Part shown: one piece after another, positions 17,695-26,550 of the stretch
Numbering within the stretch: position 1 is the stretch's first letter
Layout of the letters: each line of letters opens with the position of its first letter
Source: Flavobacterium gawalongense
GTDB taxonomy: Bacteria > Bacteroidota > Bacteroidia > Flavobacteriales > Flavobacteriaceae
Length of the DNA: 64,000 nt
Assembly: GCF_007097265.1 (NCBI RefSeq)
Contig: NZ_VJZP01000016.1
Location: 1,187-65,186, forward strand
Direction: 5' to 3'
Notes under the pieces: generated by a model
What the model was told of the DNA's origin: nothing
Databases searched by the model: none
The model's input: the letters and a program-made list of their open reading frames with translations, nothing else
Made by a program: the position numbers and the translations under genes

Positions 17695-19005
17695 ATGGGA
17701 ATTTTCAAAATAGAAGGTGGCATTCGTCTAAAAGGAGAAATCACGCCACAAGGAGCTAAAAATGAAGCATTACAGATTTTATGTGCTGTTCTTTTAACTT
17801 CTGAAAAAGTGACAATTAATAATATTCCTGATATTATTGATATCAATAAGCTAATTACACTTTTAGGAAATTTAGGAGTTAAAATCCAAAAAAATGGATC
17901 GGACTCTTATACTTTTCAAGCTGATGATGTTAATATACAGTATTTAGAAACAGAAGCATTTAAACAAGAAGGCGGTTCTCTTAGAGGTTCTATTATGATT
18001 GTAGGACCATTATTGGCTCGTTTTGGCAGAGGGTATATTCCAAAACCAGGAGGAGACAAAATAGGTCGTAGAAGACTAGATACACATTTTGAAGGATTTA
18101 TCAATCTTGGAGCGAAATTCCGTTACAATAGAGAAGATCATTTTTATGGTGTTGAAGCACCTAAAGGATTGAAAGGTGCTGACATGTTGCTGGACGAAGC
18201 CTCAGTTACCGGAACAGCTAATATAGTTATGGCTGCAGTTTTAGCTAAAGGAAAAACAACAGTTTATAACGCTGCTTGTGAACCTTATTTACAACAATTG
18301 TGTAAGATGTTAAACTCCATGGGAGCTAAAATAACAGGCGTTGGATCTAACTTATTGACTATTGAAGGTGTTGAAAGTCTGGGAGGTTGTGAGCATAGAA
18401 TTCTTCCGGATATGATAGAAATAGGTTCATGGATTGGATTAGCAGCCATGACCAGAAGCGAAATTACAATTAAGGATGTAAGTTGGGATAATCTTGGTGT
18501 TATTCCGAATACTTTTAGAAAATTGGGAATCACTTTGGAACGAAGAGGAGACGACATTTATATTCCTGCTCACGAGGATGGATATGAAGTAAAAACAGAT
18601 ATTGATGGTTCTATTCTTACTATTGCTGATGCGCCTTGGCCAGGATTTACCCCTGATTTATTGAGTATTGTTTTAGTAGTAGCTACCCAAGCAAGAGGTG
18701 ATGTATTGATTCATCAAAAAATGTTTGAAAGCAGATTGTTTTTCGTAGACAAGTTAATTGATATGGGAGCAAAAATTATGTTGTGTGACCCGCATAGAGC
18801 GGTAGTTATGGGACATGATTTCAAATCACAATTGAAAGCAACAACCATGTCTTCACCGGATATTCGTGCCGGAATTTCATTATTGATTGCAGCTCTTTCT
18901 GCTAAAGGAACAAGTACTATTCAGAATATTGAACAAATCGATAGAGGTTATGAGCGAATTGATGAACGATTAAGAGCCATTGGTGCTAATATTATTCGAG
19001 CTTAA
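17695..19005 (+). CDS. murA: UDP-N-acetylglucosamine 1-carboxyvinyltransferase
   Basis: A 436-residue EPSP-synthase-fold enzyme performing the first committed step of peptidoglycan synthesis (transfer of enolpyruvate to UDP-GlcNAc). LKGEITPQGAKNEAL carries the family Lys22/Asn23 equivalents. The mobile active-site loop reads PGGDKIGRRRLDTH: the residue matching E. coli Cys115 is Asp121. A Cys-to-Asp change at this site is known in other bacteria to keep activity but block covalent attack by fosfomycin. C-terminal DIRAGISLLIAAL and GYERIDERLRAIGA are also typical. A strong hairpin follows. Confidence 0.96.
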   Translation: MGIFKIEGGIRLKGEITPQGAKNEALQILCAVLLTSEKVTINNIPDIIDINKLITLLGNLGVKIQKNGSDSYTFQADDVNIQYLETEAFKQEGGSLRGSIMIVGPLLARFGRGYIPKPGGDKIGRRRLDTHFEGFINLGAKFRYNREDHFYGVEAPKGLKGADMLLDEASVTGTANIVMAAVLAKGKTTVYNAACEPYLQQLCKMLNSMGAKITGVGSNLLTIEGVESLGGCEHRILPDMIEIGSWIGLAAMTRSEITIKDVSWDNLGVIPNTFRKLGITLERRGDDIYIPAHEDGYEVKTDIDGSILTIADAPWPGFTPDLLSIVLVVATQARGDVLIHQKMFESRLFFVDKLIDMGAKIMLCDPHRAVVMGHDFKSQLKATTMSSPDIRAGISLLIAALSAKGTSTIQNIEQIDRGYERIDERLRAIGANIIRA

Positions 19006-19028
19006 TAATCTAAAATTGATAGAAAAAT

Positions 19029-19090
19029 AATCGTTTAAACAATCCTCTTGAATGAATCAATTCAAAATTCGAGGGATTATTTAAACGATT
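19029..19090 (+). terminator. Long-stem terminator after murA
   Basis: AATCGTTTAAACAATCCTC at 19029-19047 pairs with an imperfect complement at 19071-19090, which is followed by T5. The long stem and T-run fit a rho-independent terminator. Confidence 0.75.
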
Positions 19091-19120
19091 TTTAATTTTA
19101 TTAAATCATTACAAAATACA

Positions 19121-19990
19121 ATGTCAAACGAACAAACTGCAATTAAAGCAACTTATTTTAGCATCGTAGGGAACATCTGTTTAGCGATTATAAAAGGGTT
19201 AGCAGGTTTTTTTGGAAATTCATATGCTTTAATTGCAGATGCGATCGAATCTACGACTGATATCTTTTCCTCACTTTTAGTATTGTTCGGAATTAAGTAT
19301 TCGAATAAACCGGCAGATCAAAATCATCCCTACGGACATGGTCGTGCTGAACCATTAATAACTTTTTTGGTAGTAGGTTTTTTGATTACTTCGGCTACAA
19401 TCATTGCCTATGAAAGTATTATTAATATTAGTACACCTCATGAATTACCAAAGTCCTGGACACTTTTTGTTCTTGGAGCTATAATTGTTTGGAAAGAGTA
19501 TTCCTTTCGGTTAGTGATGAAACGCAGCAGAGAAACGAATAGTTCTTCATTGCGGGCAGACGCTTGGCACCATAGAAGCGATGCAATAACATCGGTTGCC
19601 GCATTTATAGGAATTTCTATTGCATTGATTTTAGGTAAAGGATACGAATCGGCCGATGATTGGGCGGCGCTTTTTGCATCAGGATTTATCCTTTATAACA
19701 GTTATCTGATTTTCAGACCTGCTCTGGGAGAGATTATGGATGAGCATCTGAACGATGATTTAATTGATGAAATTAGAAAGGTTTCATTTCAAGTAGATGG
19801 AATTATTGATACGGAGAAGTGTTTTATACGTAAATCGGGTATGAAATATCATGTAGATCTTCACGCCCGTGTTGATGCCAATATTACGGTAAAAGAGGGA
19901 CATGAATTGGCCCATAAACTAAAAGATACTTTAAGACAAGAAATACCTGAATTAGGGCATGTTTTGATTCATGTAGAGCCCAATGAATAG
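19121..19990 (+). CDS. Cation diffusion facilitator (CDF) family transporter
   Basis: A 289-residue inner-membrane divalent metal/proton antiporter. Six transmembrane segments fill residues ~10-215. The metal-site motifs appear as SYALIADAIESTTD in TM2 and LRADAWHHRSDAITS in TM5, and NHPYGHGRAEPLI follows TM2. The cytoplasmic C-terminal domain (~215-289) has the ferredoxin-like fold (KYHVDLHARVDANITVKEGH). Zinc, iron, manganese or cobalt are all possible substrates. The gene stands alone between two terminators. Confidence 0.92.
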   Translation: MSNEQTAIKATYFSIVGNICLAIIKGLAGFFGNSYALIADAIESTTDIFSSLLVLFGIKYSNKPADQNHPYGHGRAEPLITFLVVGFLITSATIIAYESIINISTPHELPKSWTLFVLGAIIVWKEYSFRLVMKRSRETNSSSLRADAWHHRSDAITSVAAFIGISIALILGKGYESADDWAALFASGFILYNSYLIFRPALGEIMDEHLNDDLIDEIRKVSFQVDGIIDTEKCFIRKSGMKYHVDLHARVDANITVKEGHELAHKLKDTLRQEIPELGHVLIHVEPNE

Positions 19991-20048
19991 ATTTATTTTA
20001 TACTAATCCCAAATTGAATCTTTTGATATTTATAAAAACTAAAAAAGA

Positions 20049-20070
20049 CACAAGAAAATTAACTCTTGTG
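20049..20070 (-). terminator. Terminator between convergent genes
   Basis: CACAAGA/TCTTGTG with flanking A6 and T7 runs forms a bidirectional terminator between the CDF transporter and the leftward DUF5686 gene. Confidence 0.75.
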
Positions 20071-20094
20071 CCTTTTTTATTTGGTTGGAAGATT

Positions 20095-22578
20095 TTACTC
20101 TAAAATATTTAAAAATTTAAGGCCAAAAATTACACCATCACCTTGAAAACCATTTTGGTAGGAACGAACATAATCTACACGAAACATTTTAAATTTGCCA
20201 AAACCAAGATTATCTAGACCAACTGTAAATTCAGTATAAGGTTTAAGATTTGGGGTAGATAGAGAATGAGCACCTAAAATTAATGTTGATTTTAATTTAT
20301 TCAGTAGCGGGATTTTATTCATAATATACCCTTCGTCATTGTACTCTGCATGTGCTTCAAAATAGCGATCATTCGTACTGTTAGAATAATAAGGCAATAT
20401 ATTGAACACATTTAAATAGCGCTCAGTTTGACCAATGTGTGTTTGATTTCCATTAAAATGTTTGTAATCGACAAAGGAGATATTCTCTGCATTGAAAAAT
20501 TTTCCGGCTTTCAAATTCAATCCTATATTTCCTTTATTTCCTAATGCTGCCTCATAATTTAAGCGTGCATTTACATGATCAAATTCATATTTCTTTTCAT
20601 TAGCTGCGAATCCTTTTTCATAGCCTAAATACAGCGTAGGGTATATTTCATTTCTTATATTAAACTTTCCATCTGGGCGAGAGGAGTATTTATTACCAAA
20701 ATTGATTTTTGCATTTAGATTTATTTTCATCAAATGATGTTTTTCAAAAACGGGAGTGATAAAATCATCTGGTGCTAATGGGTTATTAGAAGTATATAAA
20801 TTTTGTTTATTAAAATATGAAAAATCTGTAGTGTTGAATAACGGTTTTCGCTGTTGGGATTCTATTTTTCCGTTTAGGTTTACCCCATTGGCAATATCTT
20901 GACTATAACCTATTGTTGCAAATTCTAAATTATACAGTTTCATATAATTATTTTTAAATGCTAAAGAACTAATAGTATTTATTGCTTTGCTGATGGGTTG
21001 TTCTGCATTAAATTGTTTAACAGTATTTCCTCCTGTCAAGTATAAGGTTCCATAATCCTGATTGTTGAATCGATGAATAAATGAGCCTGTAACGCGCAAG
21101 CGATCATCCGAAAAACCGTAATTTAATTTTGTGCTTATGGAGGTGTTTTTACCTTTTTCCTGATTTTTCCAGTTGGTGTATCTAAAACCAGTATCAAAAT
21201 TATATCCTTGAACGGTATTAAAACTTAAGGACCCCAGATTTAATAATCCTTCATAACTAAAAGAGTGTTTCTCTGTACTATTTTTATAAGTGTAACCCGT
21301 TAATATTTTTTGTATTTTGAATTTATTCCCTTTAGCATCGATAGAATCTAAATATTTTTTAGAATTACGAACTTTGTAAATACTATCTTTTCGAATGTAA
21401 TCGTTGCTTTCTTCGAATGTTAATGGAATAGGTCTGTTGTTGTTCCAAAAAAGACTGTCTTTTTTGTTTGAATTTATTTCGACATTGGTAATTTCATTTG
21501 TAAAAGTTTTTTTAGCAAAAGAGTTTACAAATTCATAATTACTATAAACATAGTTGTATTTCCCCGTAAATTTTATACCAAAAGCTCCAGCTGTAATTTC
21601 CAGACTTTGCGTATTTTTTGCCCAAATCTTGCTGTTTCTGTTATAACTAAAGTTTTGTTTTAATGTCATGACATCTACAAATTCCTCTTTCATTCGGTAT
21701 CCTTTTATATCTAAATGTACAGCATATATTGCCCAAGAATCCTCAGCAATATAAATGTAGCCTTCAAAAACGGGTTCGCTATCGCGTTTTGGAGTAACCT
21801 TGATTTTATTGATCATTTGATTATTCTCATCGTAAAATGTACTTTCTAACTTGTATTTATAATAATTGAAAGCATTATTCGCTATTGGAGAAATCATATT
21901 AACTTTAAAATCAACTGTATTATCATAGAAATCATAAAAAGAAGATCTGGCCGTATTATAACTGTAATCATTATCTCTTCCGCTTACTTTTGATGCAGTT
22001 ACTATTTCTTTTAAATTATTTGGCTTTTCAAAAGTTATTTTAGAAAAGGTTTCAGACAATGAAATAATGCCCGTTCCTGTTGAATCTAAGGATCCATCCA
22101 TATCACCAATTTTTTGACCGAATATTTTTTTAGGGGCATTTTTGAGTTTGAAAATTCCTCTAGAATAAAAATCAGCTTTAAAACGAGCTGTTTTTTCGGT
22201 ATTTTCTTTTTTGCTGGCGATTGCATTTTTTATGATAGCAATGGCAGGATTTATTTTGGTATTGATTACAACTTCATTTAAAGAATAACTTTCTTCTACC
22301 ATTTTTACATCCAAAGAATAAGGAAATTGTTCAGTTTGAATCGCTGCTTTTTGTGCTTTAAAACCTAAATATTGGAATATTACGGTTTGATTTTCTGTTT
22401 TCTTCAAGTTTAGTTCATACTTTCCTAACTCATTTGAGGTTGTTCCATTATATGTTTCTTCTTGAAAAATGGTTACAAAAGGTAGTGGATTCCCCTTTTC
22501 GTCAGAGACAGTTCCCTTTATTTGTGCATTGTTGGTAATTGAGATCAGGGAAATTAAAAGTAAGCAGTATTTTTTCAT
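20095..22578 (-). CDS. DUF5686 / carboxypeptidase-regulatory outer-membrane protein
   Basis: A large outer-membrane protein. I take the ATG at 22578 (827 residues), because it directly opens a signal peptide (MKKYCLLLISLISITNNAQ); a GTG six codons upstream is possible but unneeded. Residues ~20-110 form a CarboxypepD_reg-like beta-sandwich (IKGTVSDEKGNPLPFVTIF). The DUF5686 region follows, starting at INPAIAIIKNAIASK with YSYNTARSSFYDFYDN. The C-terminal ~450 residues are strand-rich, as expected for a beta-barrel, ending in VIFGLKFLNIL. The family is common in Bacteroidota and its function is unknown. Confidence 0.88.
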   Translation of the reverse strand: MKKYCLLLISLISITNNAQIKGTVSDEKGNPLPFVTIFQEETYNGTTSNELGKYELNLKKTENQTVIFQYLGFKAQKAAIQTEQFPYSLDVKMVEESYSLNEVVINTKINPAIAIIKNAIASKKENTEKTARFKADFYSRGIFKLKNAPKKIFGQKIGDMDGSLDSTGTGIISLSETFSKITFEKPNNLKEIVTASKVSGRDNDYSYNTARSSFYDFYDNTVDFKVNMISPIANNAFNYYKYKLESTFYDENNQMINKIKVTPKRDSEPVFEGYIYIAEDSWAIYAVHLDIKGYRMKEEFVDVMTLKQNFSYNRNSKIWAKNTQSLEITAGAFGIKFTGKYNYVYSNYEFVNSFAKKTFTNEITNVEINSNKKDSLFWNNNRPIPLTFEESNDYIRKDSIYKVRNSKKYLDSIDAKGNKFKIQKILTGYTYKNSTEKHSFSYEGLLNLGSLSFNTVQGYNFDTGFRYTNWKNQEKGKNTSISTKLNYGFSDDRLRVTGSFIHRFNNQDYGTLYLTGGNTVKQFNAEQPISKAINTISSLAFKNNYMKLYNLEFATIGYSQDIANGVNLNGKIESQQRKPLFNTTDFSYFNKQNLYTSNNPLAPDDFITPVFEKHHLMKINLNAKINFGNKYSSRPDGKFNIRNEIYPTLYLGYEKGFAANEKKYEFDHVNARLNYEAALGNKGNIGLNLKAGKFFNAENISFVDYKHFNGNQTHIGQTERYLNVFNILPYYSNSTNDRYFEAHAEYNDEGYIMNKIPLLNKLKSTLILGAHSLSTPNLKPYTEFTVGLDNLGFGKFKMFRVDYVRSYQNGFQGDGVIFGLKFLNILE

Positions 22579-22674
22579 GAAAGTTTTTTCTTTCACAAAA
22601 ATATAAGAAGTTTAAAAAGAGGATACTAATTCTTTGTTAAACATTCATAAGATTATTTTGCTCCAATATTGAAG

Positions 22675-23088
22675 TTATAAAAAAGACTGTATGGCTAGTT
22701 CATAGCTTTTTAGACCAAATCCTAGAATAACCCCTTTTGCATTACCTGAAATATAGGATTGGTGACGGAAACTTTCACGAGAAAAAGTATTTGAAATATG
22801 GACTTCAATTACTGGGGTTGTAATGGCTTTTATTGCATCACCAATACCTATAGAAGTATGTGTGTAAGCACCTGCATTTAGAATTATACCATCATAAGAA
22901 AAACCAAACTCCTGAATTTTATCTATTAATTCCCCTTCAATGTTGCTTTGGTAATAGGTTAGTTCAACTTGTGGATATTTTGATTTTAGAGTTGTAAAAT
23001 AGTCTTCAAAAGTTTGACTACCATAGACCTCTGGTTCTCGTTTACCCAAAAGATTAAGATTTGGCCCGTTGATGATACTTATTTTCAT
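22675..23088 (-). CDS. aroQ: 3-dehydroquinate dehydratase, type II
   Basis: A 137-residue shikimate-pathway enzyme that dehydrates 3-dehydroquinate. Type II hallmarks are all present: IINGPNLNLLGKREPEVYG with Arg17 and catalytic Tyr22, YYQSNIEGELID, LNAGAYTHTS with Asn71, and EVHISNTFSRESFRHQS with His97 acting as proton donor. Length and motifs are complete. It is transcribed leftward and separated from the upstream beta-barrel gene by a terminator, so it is probably expressed alone. Confidence 0.96.
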   Translation of the reverse strand: MKISIINGPNLNLLGKREPEVYGSQTFEDYFTTLKSKYPQVELTYYQSNIEGELIDKIQEFGFSYDGIILNAGAYTHTSIGIGDAIKAITTPVIEVHISNTFSRESFRHQSYISGNAKGVILGFGLKSYELAIQSFL

Positions 23089-23114
23089 AGTTGATGTTTT
23101 GGTAAAAATAAAAA

Positions 23115-23139
23115 AACCGTTCCAATTTAAAGAACGGTT
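23115..23139 (-). terminator. Terminator of the leftward beta-barrel gene
   Basis: AACCGTTC/GAACGGTT encloses a nine-base loop. The A-run to the left gives U residues in the leftward transcript that ends at 23168. Confidence 0.8.
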
Positions 23140-23167
23140 TTAATAAATTTATTTTTTTTATTGTTTT

Positions 23168-23731
23168 CTAGAATTTAAAACCTGCTGAAATTTGAACTAC
23201 TGAGTTCTTGGTTTGTGCCTCTTTTGATGCTTCTGTTAGTCCTAATACATAACGAGCTTGCAGGAAAAAGTTTTTTGTAATATCAAATCCTAAACCTCCA
23301 ACAGCGGCAAAATCAAAAGTTTCTGAATCTTCAACATCAAATTCTTTTCTTTCACTCAATAAAAATGATGCTTGTGGGCCAAGATCAAGACTCACCGTTT
23401 TATTCAAATGAATTTTTGCCAATACAGGAATGGACAAATAACCCAATTCATTTCTGAATTCTTCAACAGCATTTTTGTACGTTGCTCCTTGAGTAGAATA
23501 CAACAATTCGGGTTGAATGGAAAAACCTTTTATTAGTTTAATTTCGGCAACTAAACCGGCATGATAACTGGTAATAGCGTCTGTTTTGTAATTAGTGCTG
23601 TTTATTGTAATATCTGTACCTGTTTGATTGGCATAATTTAAACCAGCTTTTATTCCAAATTTAACTAGTTGAGCTTGCATATTACCTGAAATAGCAAGAA
23701 GTAAAACGGTGACTAAAATTGTCTTTTTCAT
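23168..23731 (-). CDS. Small outer-membrane beta-barrel protein (porin family)
   Basis: A 187-residue outer-membrane protein with a signal peptide (MKKTILVTVLLLAISGNMQA). The mature part starts VKFGIKAGLNYANQTG and has alternating hydrophobic strands typical of an eight-stranded OMP_b-brl_2 barrel (FSIQPELLYSTQGATYK, NFFLQARYVLGLTE) and a final aromatic strand ending in AGFKF. It is a paralogue of the divergently oriented gene at 24057; both share QPELLYSTQG and LGPQ motifs. The role in transport or structure is not known. Confidence 0.9.
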   Translation of the reverse strand: MKKTILVTVLLLAISGNMQAQLVKFGIKAGLNYANQTGTDITINSTNYKTDAITSYHAGLVAEIKLIKGFSIQPELLYSTQGATYKNAVEEFRNELGYLSIPVLAKIHLNKTVSLDLGPQASFLLSERKEFDVEDSETFDFAAVGGLGFDITKNFFLQARYVLGLTEASKEAQTKNSVVQISAGFKF

Positions 23732-24056
23732 AATGTTGTATTTAATTATTGTTCTTAATTTGAATGTACAATATAAAACTCTTAAAGTAAATATATATTA
23801 CAATTTTATGTTTTTTACTTATAATATTCACTTAATTTAAATTCAAGATAATAATGTTTTTAAGCTTTTAATTAGGCATTTTTTTGTGTGTAAAATAATT
23901 AGTTAAATTGTAATTAATTAAAAATCAATGAGTTAAATCTTATTTTTTGTTGTATTTAAACGGATTAATTTGGAAATCAACGAGTTTTATGGTTTAAAAG
24001 GAAATCCCTTGTTTGATTTTTTTAACTTTAAGCATACAAATTTTAAATAATAAATC
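23732..24056. other. Divergent promoter region of the two barrel paralogues
   Basis: About 325 bases separate the two divergently transcribed beta-barrel genes. The stretch is AT-rich. I see no RNA gene or coding frame; it should contain promoters in both directions. Confidence 0.5.
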
Positions 24057-24647
24057 ATGAAAAAAATTATTTTAACAGTAGTATTAGTGTTCGCATTTGG
24101 ATTTGTGAATGCTCAGGAAAAAGAGGATATGTCATTTGGAGCTAAAGGAGGTTTGAACATTTCCTCAATTACTAATGCTGATCAAGATGGTGTAAATTCA
24201 AACTCTTTAGTAGGATTTCACATAGGTTTTTTCGGAGAATTTATGATAAGTGATGAATTCGCTATTCAACCTGAATTGCTATACTCTACACAAGGAGTTA
24301 AATTAGAATTTGAAGGCGATAAAGGCGATTTGAAATTAGACTATATCAATATTCCAGTTATGGCTAAATATTATGTAGCTGATGCTTTTAGTCTTGAATT
24401 AGGCCCTCAAATTGGTTTTCTAGTATCTGCCAAAGCAAAATCTGGTGGAGATTCTGTGGACGTTAAGGATGACACTAAATCAATAGATGTAAGTTTGGGT
24501 TTTGGTGCCAATTATAATTTTGCTGAAAAATTTATGTTGGGCGCACGTTATAATTTAGGTTTAACACGTGTGCAAGAAGATTTATTTCCAGGGGAATCTG
24601 AATCAAAAAATTCTGTTTTCCTAATTTCTGTAGGTTACAAATTTTAA
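24057..24647 (+). CDS. Small outer-membrane beta-barrel protein (porin family)
   Basis: A 196-residue outer-membrane protein, with signal peptide MKKIILTVVLVFAFGFVNAQ. The mature barrel starts SFGAKGGLNISSITNADQDG and shows repeating amphipathic strands (FAIQPELLYSTQG, FSLELGPQIGFLV, FMLGARYNLGLTR) and a terminal SVGYKF strand. It is a paralogue of the gene at 23168-23731 on the opposite strand, so the pair probably arose by an inverted duplication. It has its own downstream terminator. Confidence 0.9.
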   Translation: MKKIILTVVLVFAFGFVNAQEKEDMSFGAKGGLNISSITNADQDGVNSNSLVGFHIGFFGEFMISDEFAIQPELLYSTQGVKLEFEGDKGDLKLDYINIPVMAKYYVADAFSLELGPQIGFLVSAKAKSGGDSVDVKDDTKSIDVSLGFGANYNFAEKFMLGARYNLGLTRVQEDLFPGESESKNSVFLISVGYKF

Positions 24648-24673
24648 AATTTTTATAAATACAATATTCTATG

Positions 24674-24690
24674 CCTCCCAATTCGGGAGG
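24674..24690 (+). terminator. Terminator after the barrel gene
   Basis: CCTCCC/GGGAGG with an AATTC loop is followed by T7. Confidence 0.85.
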
Positions 24691-24811
24691 TTTTTTTATG
24701 TGAAAATGCTTTGACCTTAAAAAAGTGTTGTGGAATTATAATGTTGATAAGTATGTTTGCAATTTATATTAGTAAGAATTTTACGAGTTTTATTTTTTGT
24801 ATTTTTATTTC

Positions 24812-24832
24812 AATTAACAATTAACAATTAAC
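24812..24832 (+). repeat. Three tandem copies of AATTAAC
   Basis: Three exact copies of the heptamer AATTAAC lie nine bases before the ATG of the barrel gene at 24841, in its 5' leader. They could be a spacer that varies by slippage, or simply AT-rich leader sequence. Confidence 0.6.
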
Positions 24833-24840
24833 AATAAAAA

Positions 24841-25440
24841 ATGAAAAAAGTAATTTTAGCAGTATTTATCGCATTGGCTTTTACCAATGTTTATTCACAA
24901 AAGCAGGGTGGGTTTAGAGTTGGGTTAGATTTAGGATATACAGTCCCTTCAAATGGTGGGGGAGGTATATTGTTTTCTATTGAACCAAAATACAATATAA
25001 AAGAGAATATGAACATCGGTTTGCGAATTGGTGTTGCTGCAATGATTCGTGATATTCAAGATAATGGAGATGGGAATACTACCAGTGCTAAAGTTTCGGC
25101 TAATGGTTCGTACGTAGGAACTTATGATTATTATTTTAATAAAGCTGGAAAATCTTTTGTTCCTTATATTGGTGGTGGAGCAGGATATTATTCTATTGCA
25201 AATGTAGAGTTTAATGACGCCAATGATTCGAATCAAATGGCAATAGATGCAACTGGTAAAATGGGAGCATTATTACGTGGAGGATTTGAATGGGGTAAAT
25301 TCAGAATGGGATTAGAATATAATTTGGTGCCAAAATCTAATTTGCAGGATATGAATGGTAACAATTTAGGGACAGTTTCAAATACTTATTTAGGAATTCA
25401 TTTAGGATTTTATATTGGTGGAGGTAAATGGAGAAAATAA
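24841..25440 (+). CDS. Outer-membrane beta-barrel protein
   Basis: A 199-residue protein with signal peptide MKKVILAVFIALAFTNVYSQ. The mature sequence begins GGFRVGLDLGYTVPSNGGGG and continues with glycine-punctuated strands (NIGLRIGVAAMIRD, FVPYIGGGAGYYS, FRMGLEYNLVP, YLGIHLGFYIGGGKW). It belongs to the broad outer-membrane beta-barrel group, more distant from the two paralogues just upstream. No function can be assigned. It ends just before a terminator that also lies ahead of xerD. Confidence 0.85.
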   Translation: MKKVILAVFIALAFTNVYSQKQGGFRVGLDLGYTVPSNGGGGILFSIEPKYNIKENMNIGLRIGVAAMIRDIQDNGDGNTTSAKVSANGSYVGTYDYYFNKAGKSFVPYIGGGAGYYSIANVEFNDANDSNQMAIDATGKMGALLRGGFEWGKFRMGLEYNLVPKSNLQDMNGNNLGTVSNTYLGIHLGFYIGGGKWRK

Positions 25441-25464
25441 TATTTTTCATTTACTTATAAAGTT

Positions 25465-25485
25465 AACCACGTTCAAAGCGTGGTT
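25465..25485 (+). terminator. Terminator before xerD
   Basis: AACCACG/CGTGGTT with a seven-base loop is followed by T7. It sits 33 bases ahead of the xerD start. Confidence 0.8.
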
Positions 25486-25518
25486 TTTTTATGTCTAAAA
25501 AATGCTTTACTTTGGGAT

Positions 25519-26430
25519 ATGAATTGGAATACATATATAAAAAGTTATCAGTCCTATTTAAGAATCGAGCGTGGTTTGTCAAAGAATACTATTGAAAATT
25601 ATTCTTTCGATATAGAACGTTTGTGTCTTTTCCTTGAAAAGAATGGAATAGCCATTTCTCCAATACATATTGATGAGGAAACAATTCAGCAGTTTATTTA
25701 TGATGTTTCAAAACAAGTTAATCCACGTTCACAAGCCAGAATCATTTCGGGACTTAAAAGTTTTTTTAGCTATTTAATATTTGAAGACTTTCGAGATAAT
25801 AACCCTTTAGAATTGATTGAAACGCCTAAAACAGGTCGGAAACTGCCTGATACTTTATCTGTTGATGAGATCGATACTCTTATTTCTACCATTGATTTAA
25901 CCACTAATGAAGGGGAACGTAATCGTGCCATGCTCGAAACGCTCTATGGTTGTGGGCTCCGGGTTTCTGAATTAACAGCTTTGAAAATTTCAGATTTATT
26001 TTTTGAGGAAGGTTTTATTAAAATCACAGGAAAAGGTAATAAACAACGTTTTGTGCCTATTGGAAATTTAACTCAAAAATACATTCAAATTTATAAAGAT
26101 ACGATGCGAATCCATTTGAATATTAAAAAGGGATTTGAAGATACGTTGTTCTTAAATAGAAGAGGAAATCAATTGACACGAGCTATGATTTTTACGATTA
26201 TTAAAGATTTGGCTACCAAAATAAATTTAAATAAAAATATTGGTCCGCATACGCTACGGCATTCTTTCGCTACGCATCTTCTCGAAAACGGAGCTGATTT
26301 GCGCTCCATTCAATTAATGTTGGGTCATGAATCGATAACTACAACAGAGATTTATGTTCATCTTGACAGGAAGTTTTTAACGCAGGTAATTAATACTTTT
26401 CATCCCAGAAAAAAATCAGATTTCAAATAA
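25519..26430 (+). CDS. xerD: Site-specific tyrosine recombinase XerD
   Basis: A 303-residue tyrosine recombinase from the ATG at 25519 (MNWNTYIKSYQ). An upstream GTG at 25480 overlaps the preceding terminator and is unlikely as the start. The SAM-like core-binding domain covers ~1-100 and the catalytic domain ~110-295. All catalytic residues are visible: Arg148 in GCGLRVSEL, Lys172 in GKGNK, His244 and Arg247 in HTLRHSF, His270 in MLGHES, and the nucleophile Tyr279 in EIYVHL. The housekeeping role is dimer resolution at dif. No att sites or integrated element are seen next to it, supporting the chromosomal Xer assignment. Confidence 0.92.
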   Translation: MNWNTYIKSYQSYLRIERGLSKNTIENYSFDIERLCLFLEKNGIAISPIHIDEETIQQFIYDVSKQVNPRSQARIISGLKSFFSYLIFEDFRDNNPLELIETPKTGRKLPDTLSVDEIDTLISTIDLTTNEGERNRAMLETLYGCGLRVSELTALKISDLFFEEGFIKITGKGNKQRFVPIGNLTQKYIQIYKDTMRIHLNIKKGFEDTLFLNRRGNQLTRAMIFTIIKDLATKINLNKNIGPHTLRHSFATHLLENGADLRSIQLMLGHESITTTEIYVHLDRKFLTQVINTFHPRKKSDFK

Positions 26431-26467
26431 CAGTATTCATATGGCAGGATTAAAATTGTAAAAAAAA

Positions 26468-26498
26468 AAGACTTATCGATTTTGAATCAATAAGTCTT
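26468..26498 (-). terminator. Bidirectional terminator between xerD and rny
   Basis: AAGACTTAT and ATAAGTCTT pair, with further pairing of GATT/AATC inside. The preceding A-run supplies the U tail for the leftward rny transcript. Confidence 0.8.
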
Positions 26499-26521
26499 AC
26501 AGTTTTATGTGTTTTTTTATT

Positions 26522-26548
26522 CCTCCCCTTTGGGGAGGTTAGGAGGGG
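26522..26548. repeat. Short interspersed palindromic repeat
   Basis: CCTCCCCTTTGGGGAGG is a perfect palindrome with a TTT loop, followed by TTAGGAGGGG. A diverged relative with the same layout lies at 38818-38849. It directly abuts the rny stop codon. Confidence 0.65.
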
Positions 26549-26550
26549 AT

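Noticed and set aside
25519..26430. XerD-type recombinase as an integrase of a genomic island
   Set aside because: Housekeeping XerD length and motifs, core genes on both sides, no tRNA att duplication or phage genes nearby.
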